From assembly GCF_004006315.1 (NCBI RefSeq), contig NZ_CP026530.1, positions 253,618 to 317,617 on the forward strand: a stretch of 64,000 bases of DNA, given 5' to 3'. The position numbers and the translations under genes were made by a program. Shown here piece after piece: positions 33,708-44,421 of this stretch. Source of the DNA: Nautilia sp. PV-1 (lineage in GTDB: Bacteria > Campylobacterota > Campylobacteria > Campylobacterales > Nautiliaceae). Position 1 is the first letter of the stretch. Every line of letters begins with the position of its first letter. Below the pieces are notes generated by a model. It was given only the letters and a program-made list of their open reading frames with translations. It made no database searches and had not been told where the DNA came from.

Positions 33708-35327
33708 ATGGAGCTGCAAACTGTCTCTAAAATTGAAAAAAAAGCAAGAAAATCCGCCGGTATAGATTTAATGCGCCTTGGTATTGCGCTTATTTTTATT
33801 GCCGTTGTGGTTATTTATACATATGCAAAAACAGGAAGCGTGCCAAACAGTCTGTTTTTGGTGATAGCTACGGTTTTCGGTGCTTATATGGCTATGAACA
33901 TAGGTGCGAACGACGTTGCTAACAATGTAGGTCCGGCAGTCGGAAGCAGGGCTTTGAGTCTTGCGGGCGCTATCGTTATTGCCGCTATTTTCGAAGCTGC
34001 CGGGGCTTTGATTGCCGGTGCCGATGTTACGAACACCATCAGAAAAGGTATTATTGATTTAGGTGCTTTTCACGGAGATGTTAATGTGTTTATATGGGCG
34101 ATGATGTCGGCTTTGCTGGCGGCTGCTCTCTGGCTTAATCTTGCTACTGCGTTTAAAGCGCCCGTTTCTACGACACACTCTATCGTAGGCGGTGTAATGG
34201 GAGCCGGAATAGCAGCTGCGGGATTTGGCATCGTTCACTGGGCTACAATGGGGAAAATTGCAGCTTCATGGGTTATATCTCCCGTTCTTGGAGGTATTAT
34301 AGCCGCAGGATTTTTATATGCCATTAAAAAAACGGTCGTTTTTAAAGAAGATATGGCTTCAGCCGCGAAAAAATGGGTTCCGATATATGTATCAATTATG
34401 ACGTGGGCTTTTGTAACATATCTGACAATGAAAGGTTTAAAGCACGTATGGGTTAATATTACGGATGTTTTAAGCTTTTTGCCTCATACTAAAAAACCTA
34501 CATTCGGTGTTGCTGCCGTTTTCGGTCTGATTGCCGGTATTATCGTATATTTTGTAATGGCGGTTAAATTAAAAAAAGAAGCTATTTTAAATACCAGGGA
34601 AGGAATAAACAGATATTTTACCGTTCCTCTTATTTTTTCAGCAGCACTTCTTAGTTTTGCTCACGGTGCAAATGACGTTGCGAATGCGGTAGGTCCTCTG
34701 GCGGCTATCAGCGATGCCGTTTTAAACGGAGGAATCGCAAGCAAATCGGCGATACCTTTCTGGGTTATGGCTATCGGTGCACTGGGTATTTCTATAGGTC
34801 TTGCACTTTACGGTCCTAGACTGATTAAAACGGTTGGCGACGAAATCACAAAAATAGACCCGATAAGAGGTTTCTGTGTGGCTTTAGCAGCGGCTATTAC
34901 CGTTATTGTGGCATCTCAGCTGGGACTTCCGGTAAGTTCTACACATATTGCGGTAGGAGCTATATTCGGAGTAGGGTTTTTAAGAGAATGGCTTCACCTG
35001 ATTGAACAGAAAGAAGAAGAAATAGTAAAAGAAATAGATGACGCGGAAAAAAAATTAAAAGCATACGAGCTTGAACTTGAAGACCTGCAGCAAAGAACCG
35101 ACAAAACTAAAGAAGATTATAAGAAAATAGTCGAACTTATAGAAATGATTGAAGATTTGGAAAAAACAGTTAAAAGATTCAAAAAAATTCTTAAAAAAGA
35201 AGAAAAAGTAAAATATGTCAAAAGGGATCTGTTTAATAAAATTATTTTGGCCTGGGTTATTACAGTTCCTGTAGCAGCGGTGCTTGCGGCAATGATTTTC
35301 TTTATGATTAAAGGAATGATGCTGTAA
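33708..35327 (+). CDS. Pit-family inorganic phosphate transporter
   Basis: 539 residues. Two inverted halves carry the family signatures GANDVANNVGPAVGS (after about residue 65) and SFAHGANDVANAVGPLAAI, each followed by SxTH-type motifs (APVSTTHSIVGG, LPVSSTHIAVGA). A charged coiled coil of about 80 residues (roughly 425-505) lies between the last two membrane segments, on one face of the membrane. Low-affinity, ion-coupled phosphate uptake next to the high-affinity Pst system. Own -10 (TAAAAT) upstream. Confidence 0.93.
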   Translation: MELQTVSKIEKKARKSAGIDLMRLGIALIFIAVVVIYTYAKTGSVPNSLFLVIATVFGAYMAMNIGANDVANNVGPAVGSRALSLAGAIVIAAIFEAAGALIAGADVTNTIRKGIIDLGAFHGDVNVFIWAMMSALLAAALWLNLATAFKAPVSTTHSIVGGVMGAGIAAAGFGIVHWATMGKIAASWVISPVLGGIIAAGFLYAIKKTVVFKEDMASAAKKWVPIYVSIMTWAFVTYLTMKGLKHVWVNITDVLSFLPHTKKPTFGVAAVFGLIAGIIVYFVMAVKLKKEAILNTREGINRYFTVPLIFSAALLSFAHGANDVANAVGPLAAISDAVLNGGIASKSAIPFWVMAIGALGISIGLALYGPRLIKTVGDEITKIDPIRGFCVALAAAITVIVASQLGLPVSSTHIAVGAIFGVGFLREWLHLIEQKEEEIVKEIDDAEKKLKAYELELEDLQQRTDKTKEDYKKIVELIEMIEDLEKTVKRFKKILKKEEKVKYVKRDLFNKIILAWVITVPVAAVLAAMIFFMIKGMML

Positions 35328-35332
35328 TTAAA

Positions 35333-35370
35333 ATGGAAAGTAGGCCGTTGGCCATTTTCCATATGTTTTT
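35333..35370 (+). terminator. Terminator after the Pit gene
   Basis: ATGGAAA (35333-35339) pairs with TTTCCAT (35356-35362), with an inner GGCC/GGCC stem (35343-35353), followed by ATGTTTTT. Confidence 0.7.
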
Positions 35371-35377
35371 AATAAAA

Positions 35378-35390
35378 CGTGCCAGACACC
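35378..35390 (+). repeat. GTGCCAGACAC element, copy 3
   Basis: CGTGCCAGACACC followed by TAATATAAGAG and the fmt -10, almost the same 34-base run as at copy 1. Confidence 0.6.
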
Positions 35391-35406
35391 TAATATAAGA
35401 GTTTGA

Positions 35407-35412
35407 TATAAT
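35407..35412 (+). promoter_or_regulatory. -10 box of fmt
   Basis: TATAAT in TTTGATATAATTCC, 28 bases before the ATG; same core as the recA promoter. Confidence 0.6.
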
Positions 35413-35440
35413 TCCATAAATAAATATTTAAAGGATTCTA

Positions 35441-36331
35441 ATGAGAATAGTTTTTATGGGAAGTCCCGATTATGCAGTGAAAATATTGGACGAACTAAAT
35501 AAAAGATATGAAATCGCCGCTGTTTATACACAGCCAGACAAGCCGGTAGGCAGAAAAAAGGTTTTGACTCCGACGCCTGTAAAAAAATATGCTCTTGAAA
35601 AAAACCTGGAGGTGTATACGCCTGTAACATTAAAAGACGATAACACTATAGAAAATTTAAAACCTGATTTTATTGTAGTGGCGGCATACGGGCTTTTGCT
35701 TCCGGAGAAAATATTAAATATCGCTCCGTGTATAAATCTTCATGCGTCACTGCTGCCGAAATACAGAGGAGCAAGCCCTATTCAGAGTGCGATATTAAAC
35801 GGGGACGAGTATACTGGTGTTACAGCCATGCTAATGGACAAAGGGCTTGATACGGGGGATATACTCTCATGGGATTACACAGAAGTGGGAAGAAAAACAA
35901 GTATCGATCTTTTTAATGAACTGGCTGTTATAGCAGCAAAGCAGACTCCTTTTGTTATAGATAATTTCAGTAAGATAAAACCGCTTAAACAGATTGACGC
36001 ATTGGCTTCTTATTCTCCTAAAATAAAAAAAAGCGACGGATATGTGACTTTTGAAAGCGCTTTAATTATAGACAGAAAATACAGAGCGTTTCAGCCTTGG
36101 CCGGGAATATACTGCGAGCGGTTTAAAATTAACGAAATGGAGCTGATAGATACGGACTCTTCCAATAATGAAGGTGAAATTCTGGAAATAGGCGACGGTG
36201 TTGTTATTGGCTGCAAAAAAGGAAAAATCAGACTTATCAAAATCCAGGTGCCGGGTAAAAAGGAAATAAATGCCGTTGATTACGCAAACGGCAAACGTTT
36301 GAAAGTGGGAGATAATATTATAAGTAGTTAA
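35441..36331 (+). CDS. fmt: Methionyl-tRNA formyltransferase
   Basis: 296 residues. Formylates initiator Met-tRNA. N-terminal MRIVFMGSPDYAV, TQPDKPVGRKK, the catalytic INLHASLLPKYRGASP and DTGDIL segment, and a C-terminal OB-like domain (FQPWPGIYC). ATG after AAAGGATTCTA. First gene of the long block that continues through birA, parAB and the ATP synthase. Confidence 0.96.
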   Translation: MRIVFMGSPDYAVKILDELNKRYEIAAVYTQPDKPVGRKKVLTPTPVKKYALEKNLEVYTPVTLKDDNTIENLKPDFIVVAAYGLLLPEKILNIAPCINLHASLLPKYRGASPIQSAILNGDEYTGVTAMLMDKGLDTGDILSWDYTEVGRKTSIDLFNELAVIAAKQTPFVIDNFSKIKPLKQIDALASYSPKIKKSDGYVTFESALIIDRKYRAFQPWPGIYCERFKINEMELIDTDSSNNEGEILEIGDGVVIGCKKGKIRLIKIQVPGKKEINAVDYANGKRLKVGDNIISS

Positions 36332-36388
36332 GTTGTTAAGTAGGTAAGTAGTGAAGTAGGTATGTTGTGAAGGGTGGAAGAATAAAAA
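36332..36388 (+). repeat. Octamer array after fmt
   Basis: AAGTAGTT, AAGTTGTT, AAGTAGGT, AAGTAGTG, AAGTAGGT, ATGTTGTG, AAGGGTGG: exact 8-base period, starting at the fmt stop. Shares the terminal TGTTGTGAAGGG with the array at 24541. A facing inverted array is at 36485-36515. Confidence 0.7.
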
Positions 36389-36415
36389 GTTAAAAGTGAA
36401 AAAGAAAGATAGGAA

Positions 36416-37129
36416 ATGAAAAAAAAACAATTTAAAATCAATATAAACCAAAGAACTGTAAATTGTAAACTGAATATCGAAAACTACACACTACATACTA
36501 CTTACTCTCCACTTAAATATATATATTTGGAAAAAATAGATTCAACTCAAAAATATCTGATTGAAAAAATAAAAAAACAAGAGCTTTTCCCTCCCGTATG
36601 CGTATGGACGGAACTGCAGACTGACGGCATAGGCAGCAGAGGAAATGTCTGGAAAGGTAAAAAAGGAAATCTCTTTTTTTCATTTGCGTTTGAAAAGGAA
36701 AAGTTTAAAGATGTGCCTTTACAGAGTCTGTCAATATATTTCGGCTGGATATTTAAAAAAACTTTAAATGAACTCGGAAGCAAAGCGGTAATGAAATGGC
36801 CAAACGATATTTATTTAATACGGAACGAACCGAAAAAAATAGGCGGAGTGATTACAAATATAATAAATAATTATATTATCTGCGGAATAGGGTTAAATAC
36901 GCGCTTTGCTCCTGAAGATGAATTCGGAAGTTTGGATATTGAATTAAAAAATGATAAAATTCTTAAAAGATTTTTTTCTAACTTTGAAAAAATAAGAGGT
37001 TGGGATACTGTATTTATAGAATTCAAAAATGAGTTTGAAGAATATAAAAATATTTTTTCAATAGAAGGCGTTTTAGCCGAGGACGGAAGCATACAAAATA
37101 ATAAAAAAAGGATATATTCAAAGCGATGA
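36416..37129 (+). CDS. birA: Biotin--[acetyl-CoA carboxylase] ligase
   Basis: 237 residues as read from ATG 36416. Catalytic domain: EKIDSTQKYL, WTELQTDGIGSRGNVWKG (the biotin loop, normally GRGRxGR), NLFFSF, KWPNDIYL with the catalytic Lys, KKIGGV and GIGLN. No DNA-binding domain, so a pure ligase. The family core starts about residue 38; the preceding part is encoded partly by the inverted heptamer array at 36485-36515 and has no homologous look. A run of nine A directly after the ATG could slip. The true start is uncertain because no other good start precedes the core. Confidence 0.9.
   Translation: MKKKQFKININQRTVNCKLNIENYTLHTTYSPLKYIYLEKIDSTQKYLIEKIKKQELFPPVCVWTELQTDGIGSRGNVWKGKKGNLFFSFAFEKEKFKDVPLQSLSIYFGWIFKKTLNELGSKAVMKWPNDIYLIRNEPKKIGGVITNIINNYIICGIGLNTRFAPEDEFGSLDIELKNDKILKRFFSNFEKIRGWDTVFIEFKNEFEEYKNIFSIEGVLAEDGSIQNNKKRIYSKR
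36485..36515 (-). repeat. Heptamer array inside the 5' end of birA
   Basis: CTACACA, CTACATA, CTACTTA, CTCTCCA, CTT: reverse orientation of the AAGTAGT family, facing the array at 36332-36388 about 100 bases away. Confidence 0.55.
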
Positions 37130-37914
37130 TAGAAATAATATCTGTAGCTAATCAAAAGGGAGGGGTAGGTAAGACTACTACGGCTGTAAACTTAGCCGCT
37201 TCAATTGCGATTACCGAAAAAAAAGTTTTATTAATTGATGCAGATCCGCAGGCGAATGCGACTTCTTCACTAGGTTTTTTAAGAAGTGATTATGAATACA
37301 GTCTTTATCATGTCTTAATCGGAAGCAAAGATATAAACGACACTATATTAAACACGCTTATTCCGACTCTTGATCTGGTGCCTTCTAATATAGGTTTGGC
37401 CGGTATTGAGAAAGAGAGCGAATATCTTGATAAAAAAGAACTTACTCTTAAAGAAAGAATAAAAGAGCTTAAAGAAGATTACGATTACATAATAATAGAC
37501 ACTCCGCCGATGCTGGGGACTATAACGATTAACGCTTTAAGTGCCAGTGACAGCGTTATTATTCCTATACAGACGGAATTTTTTGCACTCGAAGGGCTTG
37601 CACAGCTGTTAAATACCATTAAACTCGTGCAAAGAACCAAAAATCCAAGACTAAAAATAAAAGGTCTGCTTCCTACAATGTTTAGCAAAAGCAACAACCT
37701 CTCAAAACAGGTTTTTCAGGATCTTATCAATCATTACTCAAGCAAACTTTTCAAAAATAAAAAAAGCGGAAAATATATTTATATACCAAGAAACGTCAGA
37801 CTTGCCGAGGCGCCTAGTTTCGGAAAACCGGTTATTTTATACGATATTAAAAGCTCAGGCGCATTAGCTTACGAACTGCTTGCAAAAACCATAATAGAGG
37901 AATCCGAACAATGA
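37126..37914 (+). CDS. parA: Chromosome partitioning ATPase ParA (Soj)
   Basis: 262 residues. Deviant Walker A KGGVGKTTTAVNLA near residue 11, LLIDADPQANATSS and IIIDTPPMLG. ParA-family ATPase that moves ParB-bound origin regions. Overlaps birA by 4 bases (ATGA) and parB by 4 bases. No parS site (TGTTTCACGTGAAACA type) was found in the window. Confidence 0.96.
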   Translation: MIEIISVANQKGGVGKTTTAVNLAASIAITEKKVLLIDADPQANATSSLGFLRSDYEYSLYHVLIGSKDINDTILNTLIPTLDLVPSNIGLAGIEKESEYLDKKELTLKERIKELKEDYDYIIIDTPPMLGTITINALSASDSVIIPIQTEFFALEGLAQLLNTIKLVQRTKNPRLKIKGLLPTMFSKSNNLSKQVFQDLINHYSSKLFKNKKSGKYIYIPRNVRLAEAPSFGKPVILYDIKSSGALAYELLAKTIIEESEQ

Positions 37915-38744
37915 AAAGATTAGGAAGAGGCTTAAGCTCGATTTTAGAAGATGCCGAAGCTGGTTATTTAAAAGAGCTGCCCGGCGGAGGCGTTCAAGAA
38001 ATAGAAATTTCAAAAATCAAAACAAACCCTTATCAGCCGAGACGCGAATTTAATCAAGAGGCGATTGAGGAACTAGCCGATTCAATCAAAAAATACGGTC
38101 TTTTACAGCCGATAGTTCTCATAAAAGACGGAGACGGCTATATTCTGGTTGCCGGTGAAAGAAGACTCAGAGCCACTAAACTTCTAGGCGGAGAGCTTAT
38201 TAAAGCAATAGTTGTAGATTATTCAAAAGATGATTTAAGGGAATATGCTCTTATAGAAAATATTCAAAGAGAAGATTTAAATCCTATTGAAGTGGCATAT
38301 TCGCTGCAAAGCCTTATAGAAGAGCACGGCTATACTCATGAAGAGCTTGCTAACGCAATTTCTAAAAGCAGAAGTTATGTTACAAATTTACTCAGAATTT
38401 TAAATTTACCTGAATTTGTGCATGACAAGATTAAAAGAGGCGTTTTAAGCGTAGGGCACGCTAAAGTTTTATTAGGGCTTGATGACGAATTATTAAAAAA
38501 AGTTATAGATGAAATTGAAAAAAAATCATTAAACGTGCGCGATACCGAGAAACTTATTCAGAGACTTAAAAATCCTGCAAAAGAAAAAGAAGATTTCGAG
38601 CTGGATAAAAGAGTTGTCGTACTTGCGGAGAAATTTAAAAAAATCGGATTAAAAGTTGAAATTAACAAAGATTCGCTGAAAATTAGATTTAAAAATAACA
38701 AAGATTTGAAAAAATTAGAAAAACTTTTAAATCTAATCGGTTAA
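37911..38744 (+). CDS. parB: Chromosome partitioning protein ParB
   Basis: 277 residues. N-terminal arginine patch KRLGRGLSSILED, NPYQPRREF, the CTPase motif GERRLRA and ENIQREDLNPIEVA, then HTH (LANAISKSRSYVTNLLRIL) and a C-terminal dimerisation region rich in lysine. Start ATG overlapping parA. Confidence 0.96.
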   Translation: MKRLGRGLSSILEDAEAGYLKELPGGGVQEIEISKIKTNPYQPRREFNQEAIEELADSIKKYGLLQPIVLIKDGDGYILVAGERRLRATKLLGGELIKAIVVDYSKDDLREYALIENIQREDLNPIEVAYSLQSLIEEHGYTHEELANAISKSRSYVTNLLRILNLPEFVHDKIKRGVLSVGHAKVLLGLDDELLKKVIDEIEKKSLNVRDTEKLIQRLKNPAKEKEDFELDKRVVVLAEKFKKIGLKVEINKDSLKIRFKNNKDLKKLEKLLNLIG

Positions 38745-38777
38745 ATTTATGTTAAAATTCCAAAAAAAGGAGAATTA

Positions 38778-39203
38778 ATGCTTGACCTTAATATAGGTGT
38801 GATGCTTATTGAAGCCGGTATTTTCCTGGTAACGCTGATTTTACTGAAAATTTGGCTGTTTGAACCGTTGGTTAAATTTATGGATGAAAGAGAAGAAAAA
38901 TTAAGAAAATCTCTTGAAATGATAAACGCCAATACTGAAGACACTAAAGAACTTGAAGAAGAGATTCAAAAAGTTCTTGCCAAAGCAAAAAAAGAGGCTA
39001 AAGAGATCAGAGATGAAGCAAGAGCCAAAGCTCAGGCTGAAGCGGCAGAAATGAAAGCAAAAAGATTAGCTGAAATTGAAGCTGCCAAAGAAGAGCTTGC
39101 AAAAGAAATTCAGGCTGAAAAAGAAAGAATTCTTTCAGAACTTGCTGGTTCTAAAGAAGAAATCAAAACATTGGTTGAAAACAAAATAAGGAATGCAGCA
39201 TGA
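38778..39203 (+). CDS. atpF': F-type ATP synthase subunit b'
   Basis: 141 residues. One N-terminal membrane segment (VMLIEAGIFLVTLILLKIW), followed by a long charged helix rich in Ala/Glu/Lys. Together with the second b subunit next to it, forms the heterodimeric peripheral stalk found in Campylobacterota and photosynthetic bacteria. ATG after AAAAAAAGGAGAATTA. Confidence 0.93.
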   Translation: MLDLNIGVMLIEAGIFLVTLILLKIWLFEPLVKFMDEREEKLRKSLEMINANTEDTKELEEEIQKVLAKAKKEAKEIRDEARAKAQAEAAEMKAKRLAEIEAAKEELAKEIQAEKERILSELAGSKEEIKTLVENKIRNAA

Positions 39204-39703
39204 AAAAAGCGTTGTTTTTAGTTGCACTGTTAAGCAGTATGCTTTTTGCAAATGAAGCTGCTGCAGGAGGTACTGATATAGTTGCCAGAACGATTAACTT
39301 TTTAATCTTCGTTGCAATATTATGGTACTTGGTTGGAAACAAAGTTATTGCGTTTTTTAGAAACAGAAAAGAAGAAATCGCAAATAAATTCCAAGAAGTT
39401 GAAAACAAATTAAAAGAAGCTAAACAGAGAAAAGAAGAGCTTAAAGCAAAACTTGAAGAAGCAAAAATTAAAGCTACAGAAATAGTTGAAGATGCTAAAA
39501 AAGAAGCAGAATTAATTTACAGCAAAATTATTGAAGACACTAAAACTGAACTTGAAATAATGGAAAAACATTTTGAAGAAGCTAAGCTTGCCGAAATCAG
39601 AAAAGCTAAAAGAGAAGCAATTAAAGCTTTCCTTGAAGATGTTCTTAAAGACGTACATCTTTCAAGCGAAGACGCAGCTAAACTTGTATTAAAGGTAGCA
39701 TAA
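39200..39703 (+). CDS. atpF: F-type ATP synthase subunit b
   Basis: 167 residues with a cleavable-looking N-terminus (KKALFLVALLSSMLFA) before the membrane segment (TINFLIFVAILWYLVG) and a long Lys/Glu helix. The apparent signal peptide on subunit b is a feature of this phylum. Overlaps atpF' by 4 bases. Confidence 0.93.
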   Translation: MKKALFLVALLSSMLFANEAAAGGTDIVARTINFLIFVAILWYLVGNKVIAFFRNRKEEIANKFQEVENKLKEAKQRKEELKAKLEEAKIKATEIVEDAKKEAELIYSKIIEDTKTELEIMEKHFEEAKLAEIRKAKREAIKAFLEDVLKDVHLSSEDAAKLVLKVA

Positions 39704-40218
39704 TGGTAGTTGAAAAATATACAAAGGCGTTTTTGGCATCTTTAAATGAAGACGAAATAGCACCCGCTTATGAAGCTGTTGCTAGAATCGCATCAGTTGC
39801 TAAAGATCCAAAATTTATTTTAATCGTTAAATCTCCTCTTTTAAGCATATATGAAAAAATTAATACTTTGGCAAAAATCGCCGAGTATGACAATCCGAAA
39901 TTTTTAAATTTTTTAAGAATTATTCTTGAAAACAAAAGAGAAGACCTTTTTAAAGAGATACATACTTCTTTATATGAAAAAGTTTCCAGACATTTTAATA
40001 CTTATGCAGGTGTAGTTGAGGGTAAAGTGAGCGAAAACACGTTAAAAGAAATTGAAGCTAAATTGTCTCAAAAATTCAATGCGACAATTAAACTTCAATT
40101 GGACGAAAAAGATATAAACGGAATAAAAGTTTTCGTAGATATCTTAAACGTTGAAGTTGCACTCAGTGAAGATAAAATCAAATCTGATTTAATAAACAAT
40201 ATTTTAAAAGCAATCTAA
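39703..40218 (+). CDS. atpH: F-type ATP synthase subunit delta
   Basis: 171 residues. N-terminal helical bundle (KYTKAFLASL) and the C-terminal GVVEGKVSENTLKEIEAKLS region that binds the b stalk. Connects F1 to the peripheral stalk. ATG overlaps the atpF stop by one base. Confidence 0.95.
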   Translation: MVVEKYTKAFLASLNEDEIAPAYEAVARIASVAKDPKFILIVKSPLLSIYEKINTLAKIAEYDNPKFLNFLRIILENKREDLFKEIHTSLYEKVSRHFNTYAGVVEGKVSENTLKEIEAKLSQKFNATIKLQLDEKDINGIKVFVDILNVEVALSEDKIKSDLINNILKAI

Positions 40219-40233
40219 AAGAAAGGAGTATAA

Positions 40234-41733
40234 GTGGTACAAGAAATCACTTCGATAATCAAGGAAAGAATTGAAAACTACGACTTAAAAGTAGACGTAG
40301 AAGAAGTTGGTAAAGTAATTTACTCAGCTGACGGTATCGCTAAGGTATACGGTCTTACAAACGTAATGGCCGGTGAAATGGTTGAATTTGAAACTGGTGA
40401 AAAAGGTTTGGTATTTAACCTTGAAGCTGACAACGTTGGTGTGGTTGTACTTGGAAAAGGTACAGACATTACAGAAGGAAGTTCAGTTAAAAGACTTGGT
40501 AAACTAATCTCAGTACCTGTTGGTGAAGCGTTAATAGGAAGAGTTGTAAACGCGCTTGGTGAACCGATTGACGGTAAAGGACCTATTGAAGCTACTGAAT
40601 ACAGATATGTAGAAGAAAAAGCGCCTGGAATTATGGCAAGAAAATCTGTTCATGAACCTCTTCAAACTGGTCTTAAAGCAATCGATGCGCTTGTTCCTAT
40701 CGGTAGAGGGCAAAGAGAGCTTATTATTGGGGACAGACAAACTGGTAAAACTACAGTTGCGCTTGATACTATTCTTAATCAGAAAAATGAAGATGTTATT
40801 TGTATTTATGTTGCAGTAGGTCAAAAACAGTCAACTGTTGCTAATATCGTTAGAATTCTTGAAGAGCACGGTGCAATGGATTACACAATCGTTGTAAACG
40901 CTTCTGCATCTGAAGCTGCTTCACTTAAATTCTTAGCGCCGTATGCCGGTGTTACAATGGGTGAATATTTCAGAGATAACGGAAGACATGCTCTTATCGT
41001 TTACGATGATTTATCTAAACACGCAGATGCGTACAGAGAAATGTCATTACTTCTAAGAAGACCTCCGGGAAGGGAAGCATATCCAGGTGACGTATTCTAC
41101 CTACACAGTAGATTACTTGAAAGAGCAGCTAAACTTAACGATGAGCTTGGTGCGGGAAGTTTAACAGCTTTACCAATTATTGAAACTAAAGGTGGTGACG
41201 TTGCTGCTTATATTCCGACAAACGTAATTTCAATTACTGACGGTCAGATTTTCCTTGAAACTAACCTTTTCAACAAAGGTATCAGACCTGCGATTAACGT
41301 TGGTCTTTCAGTATCAAGGGTTGGTGGTGCCGCTCAGATTAAAGCAATGAAACAAGTTGCCGGAAACTTAAGACTTGACCTTGCGCAGTTCAGAGAACTT
41401 GAAGCGTTCTCACAATTCGCAAGTGACCTTGACGAAGCAAGTAGAAAACAGCTTGAAAGAGGTGAAAGACTTGTTGAAATTCTAAAACAGCCGGCATATT
41501 CGCCGCTGCCAGTTGAAAAACAAGTTGTAATTATTTATGCTGGTACAAGAGGATATTTAGATGATATCGAAACTAAATCAATCAGAAGATTTGAAGATGA
41601 GTTATATCCGTTCATTGAAACTAAATATCCACAGATTTTTGAAAGTATCAGAACTAAGAAAAAACTAGACGACGAAACTGAAGAACTACTTAAAAAAGCA
41701 TTAGAAGAGTTTAAGGCTGGGTTCGAAGGATAA
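40234..41733 (+). CDS. atpA: F-type ATP synthase subunit alpha
   Basis: 499 residues. Walker [39 protein letters not shown], the arginine-finger region [15 protein letters not shown]. Start GTG after GAAAGGAGTATAA. Codon use here is less GC-rich and more uniform than in neighbours, as expected of a highly expressed gene. Confidence 0.98.
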   Translation: MVQEITSIIKERIENYDLKVDVEEVGKVIYSADGIAKVYGLTNVMAGEMVEFETGEKGLVFNLEADNVGVVVLGKGTDITEGSSVKRLGKLISVPVGEALIGRVVNALGEPIDGKGPIEATEYRYVEEKAPGIMARKSVHEPLQTGLKAIDALVPIGRGQRELIIGDRQTGKTTVALDTILNQKNEDVICIYVAVGQKQSTVANIVRILEEHGAMDYTIVVNASASEAASLKFLAPYAGVTMGEYFRDNGRHALIVYDDLSKHADAYREMSLLLRRPPGREAYPGDVFYLHSRLLERAAKLNDELGAGSLTALPIIETKGGDVAAYIPTNVISITDGQIFLETNLFNKGIRPAINVGLSVSRVGGAAQIKAMKQVAGNLRLDLAQFRELEAFSQFASDLDEASRKQLERGERLVEILKQPAYSPLPVEKQVVIIYAGTRGYLDDIETKSIRRFEDELYPFIETKYPQIFESIRTKKKLDDETEELLKKALEEFKAGFEG

Positions 41734-41736
41734 TAA

Positions 41737-42615
41737 ATGGCAACTTTAAAAGAGCTAAAACAAAAAATAAGCAGTGTTAAAAACACTCAAAAAACAACAA
41801 GGGCGATGAAACTTGTTTCTACCGCTAAACTTAAAAGAGCGGAAGAAGCAATTCTTCGCTCTAGAGAATATGCTAAAAAAATTGATGAAGTTATGCATGA
41901 GATCTCAGCAAAACTTGCAAGCGTTAAAGACTCTATTGAGTTAAGAGCGTTCGCTAAAATAGATAATGTTGAAAAAGTAGACGTACTTGTAATTACAGCT
42001 GACAAAGGTCTGTGCGGCGGATTTAATATACACACAATCAAAAAAACGATTGCGCTAATTGAAGAGCTTAAAGAAAAAAAAGTTAAAATAAGACTTAAAG
42101 TAATCGGTAAAAAAGCGATAGAATATTTCAAATTCGTCGGTATTGAAATGTATGAAGAAATTGTTGGACTAAGCGCTCAGCCTAATTACGAAAAAGCAGC
42201 TGAGCTGATTGAACAGAGTTATCAAGATTTCGTAAACGAAGAAATCGATAATATTATTACAATACACAACGGTTATGTAAATAAACTTACACAGCAGGTT
42301 TATGTAAAAGAACTTTTACCGATTGAAGTGGATGTTAATGATTCTCAAGACTTTTTAGAAGTTGAACCTGATAACGATTATGAAACAATTTTGGAAACTT
42401 TAGTTAAAAAATATATTGAGTATTCACTTTATTATGCGCTTTTAGATTCATTAGCAGCAGAGCACAGTGCGAGAATGCAGGCAATGGATGCTGCGACTAA
42501 CAACGCAAAAGAAATGGTACATCAGTTGACACTGGAATTTAACAAAGCAAGACAAGAAGCTGTAACAAGAGAACTTATCGAAATCGTTACTGCAATAGAA
42601 GCAATGAAAAAGTAA
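41737..42615 (+). CDS. atpG: F-type ATP synthase subunit gamma
   Basis: 292 residues. The central rotor shaft. N-terminal helix LKELKQKISSVKNTQKTTRA and C-terminal helix with EHSARMQAMDAATNNAKEM and NKARQEAVTRELIEIVTAIEA are diagnostic. Three bases after atpA. Confidence 0.97.
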   Translation: MATLKELKQKISSVKNTQKTTRAMKLVSTAKLKRAEEAILRSREYAKKIDEVMHEISAKLASVKDSIELRAFAKIDNVEKVDVLVITADKGLCGGFNIHTIKKTIALIEELKEKKVKIRLKVIGKKAIEYFKFVGIEMYEEIVGLSAQPNYEKAAELIEQSYQDFVNEEIDNIITIHNGYVNKLTQQVYVKELLPIEVDVNDSQDFLEVEPDNDYETILETLVKKYIEYSLYYALLDSLAAEHSARMQAMDAATNNAKEMVHQLTLEFNKARQEAVTRELIEIVTAIEAMKK

Positions 42616-44031
<1,416 letters not shown>

Positions 44032-44040
44032 AGGAAGCAA

Positions 44041-44421
44041 ATGAAACTTGATATTGTTACACCTCTTGGAAGAATATACGAGGGTGAAATAAAAGAAGCA
44101 TATTTTCCGGGAATTGAAGGTGAATTTGGTGTCCTTGAAGGACACGCACCTTTAATGACTACTTTACAGCCGGGAGTAATTACTGTTAAAAAAGAAGACG
44201 GCAGTGAAGAAATTATTGCTATTAATACAGGTTACGTAGAAGTTACGCCTGATCACGTAAACGTATTAGTAGACGGCGCCCAGCCTGTTTCAGGTGAAAA
44301 AGCCGGAGATATTGCAGAAGCGATAGAGAAAGCTAAAAAACTTATTCGTGATGCGGCAAACAGCGATGTTCTTGTTGCATCTGTTGAGGCAAAGATAGAA
44401 AGTGCTGCCAGAAATATCTAA
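44041..44421 (+). CDS. atpC: F-type ATP synthase subunit epsilon
   Basis: 126 residues. N-terminal beta-sandwich with LDIVTPLGRIYEGEI and FPGIEGEFGVLEGHAPLMT, and a short C-terminal helical hairpin. The last 20 bases overlap the tolQ gene, coupling the synthase to the Tol operon. Confidence 0.96.
   Translation: MKLDIVTPLGRIYEGEIKEAYFPGIEGEFGVLEGHAPLMTTLQPGVITVKKEDGSEEIIAINTGYVEVTPDHVNVLVDGAQPVSGEKAGDIAEAIEKAKKLIRDAANSDVLVASVEAKIESAARNI

Noticed and set aside
37126-38744. parS sites or a replication origin around parAB
   Set aside because: No TGTTTCACGTGAAACA-like palindrome, no dnaA and no DnaA-box cluster seen; parAB away from the origin is normal in this phylum.
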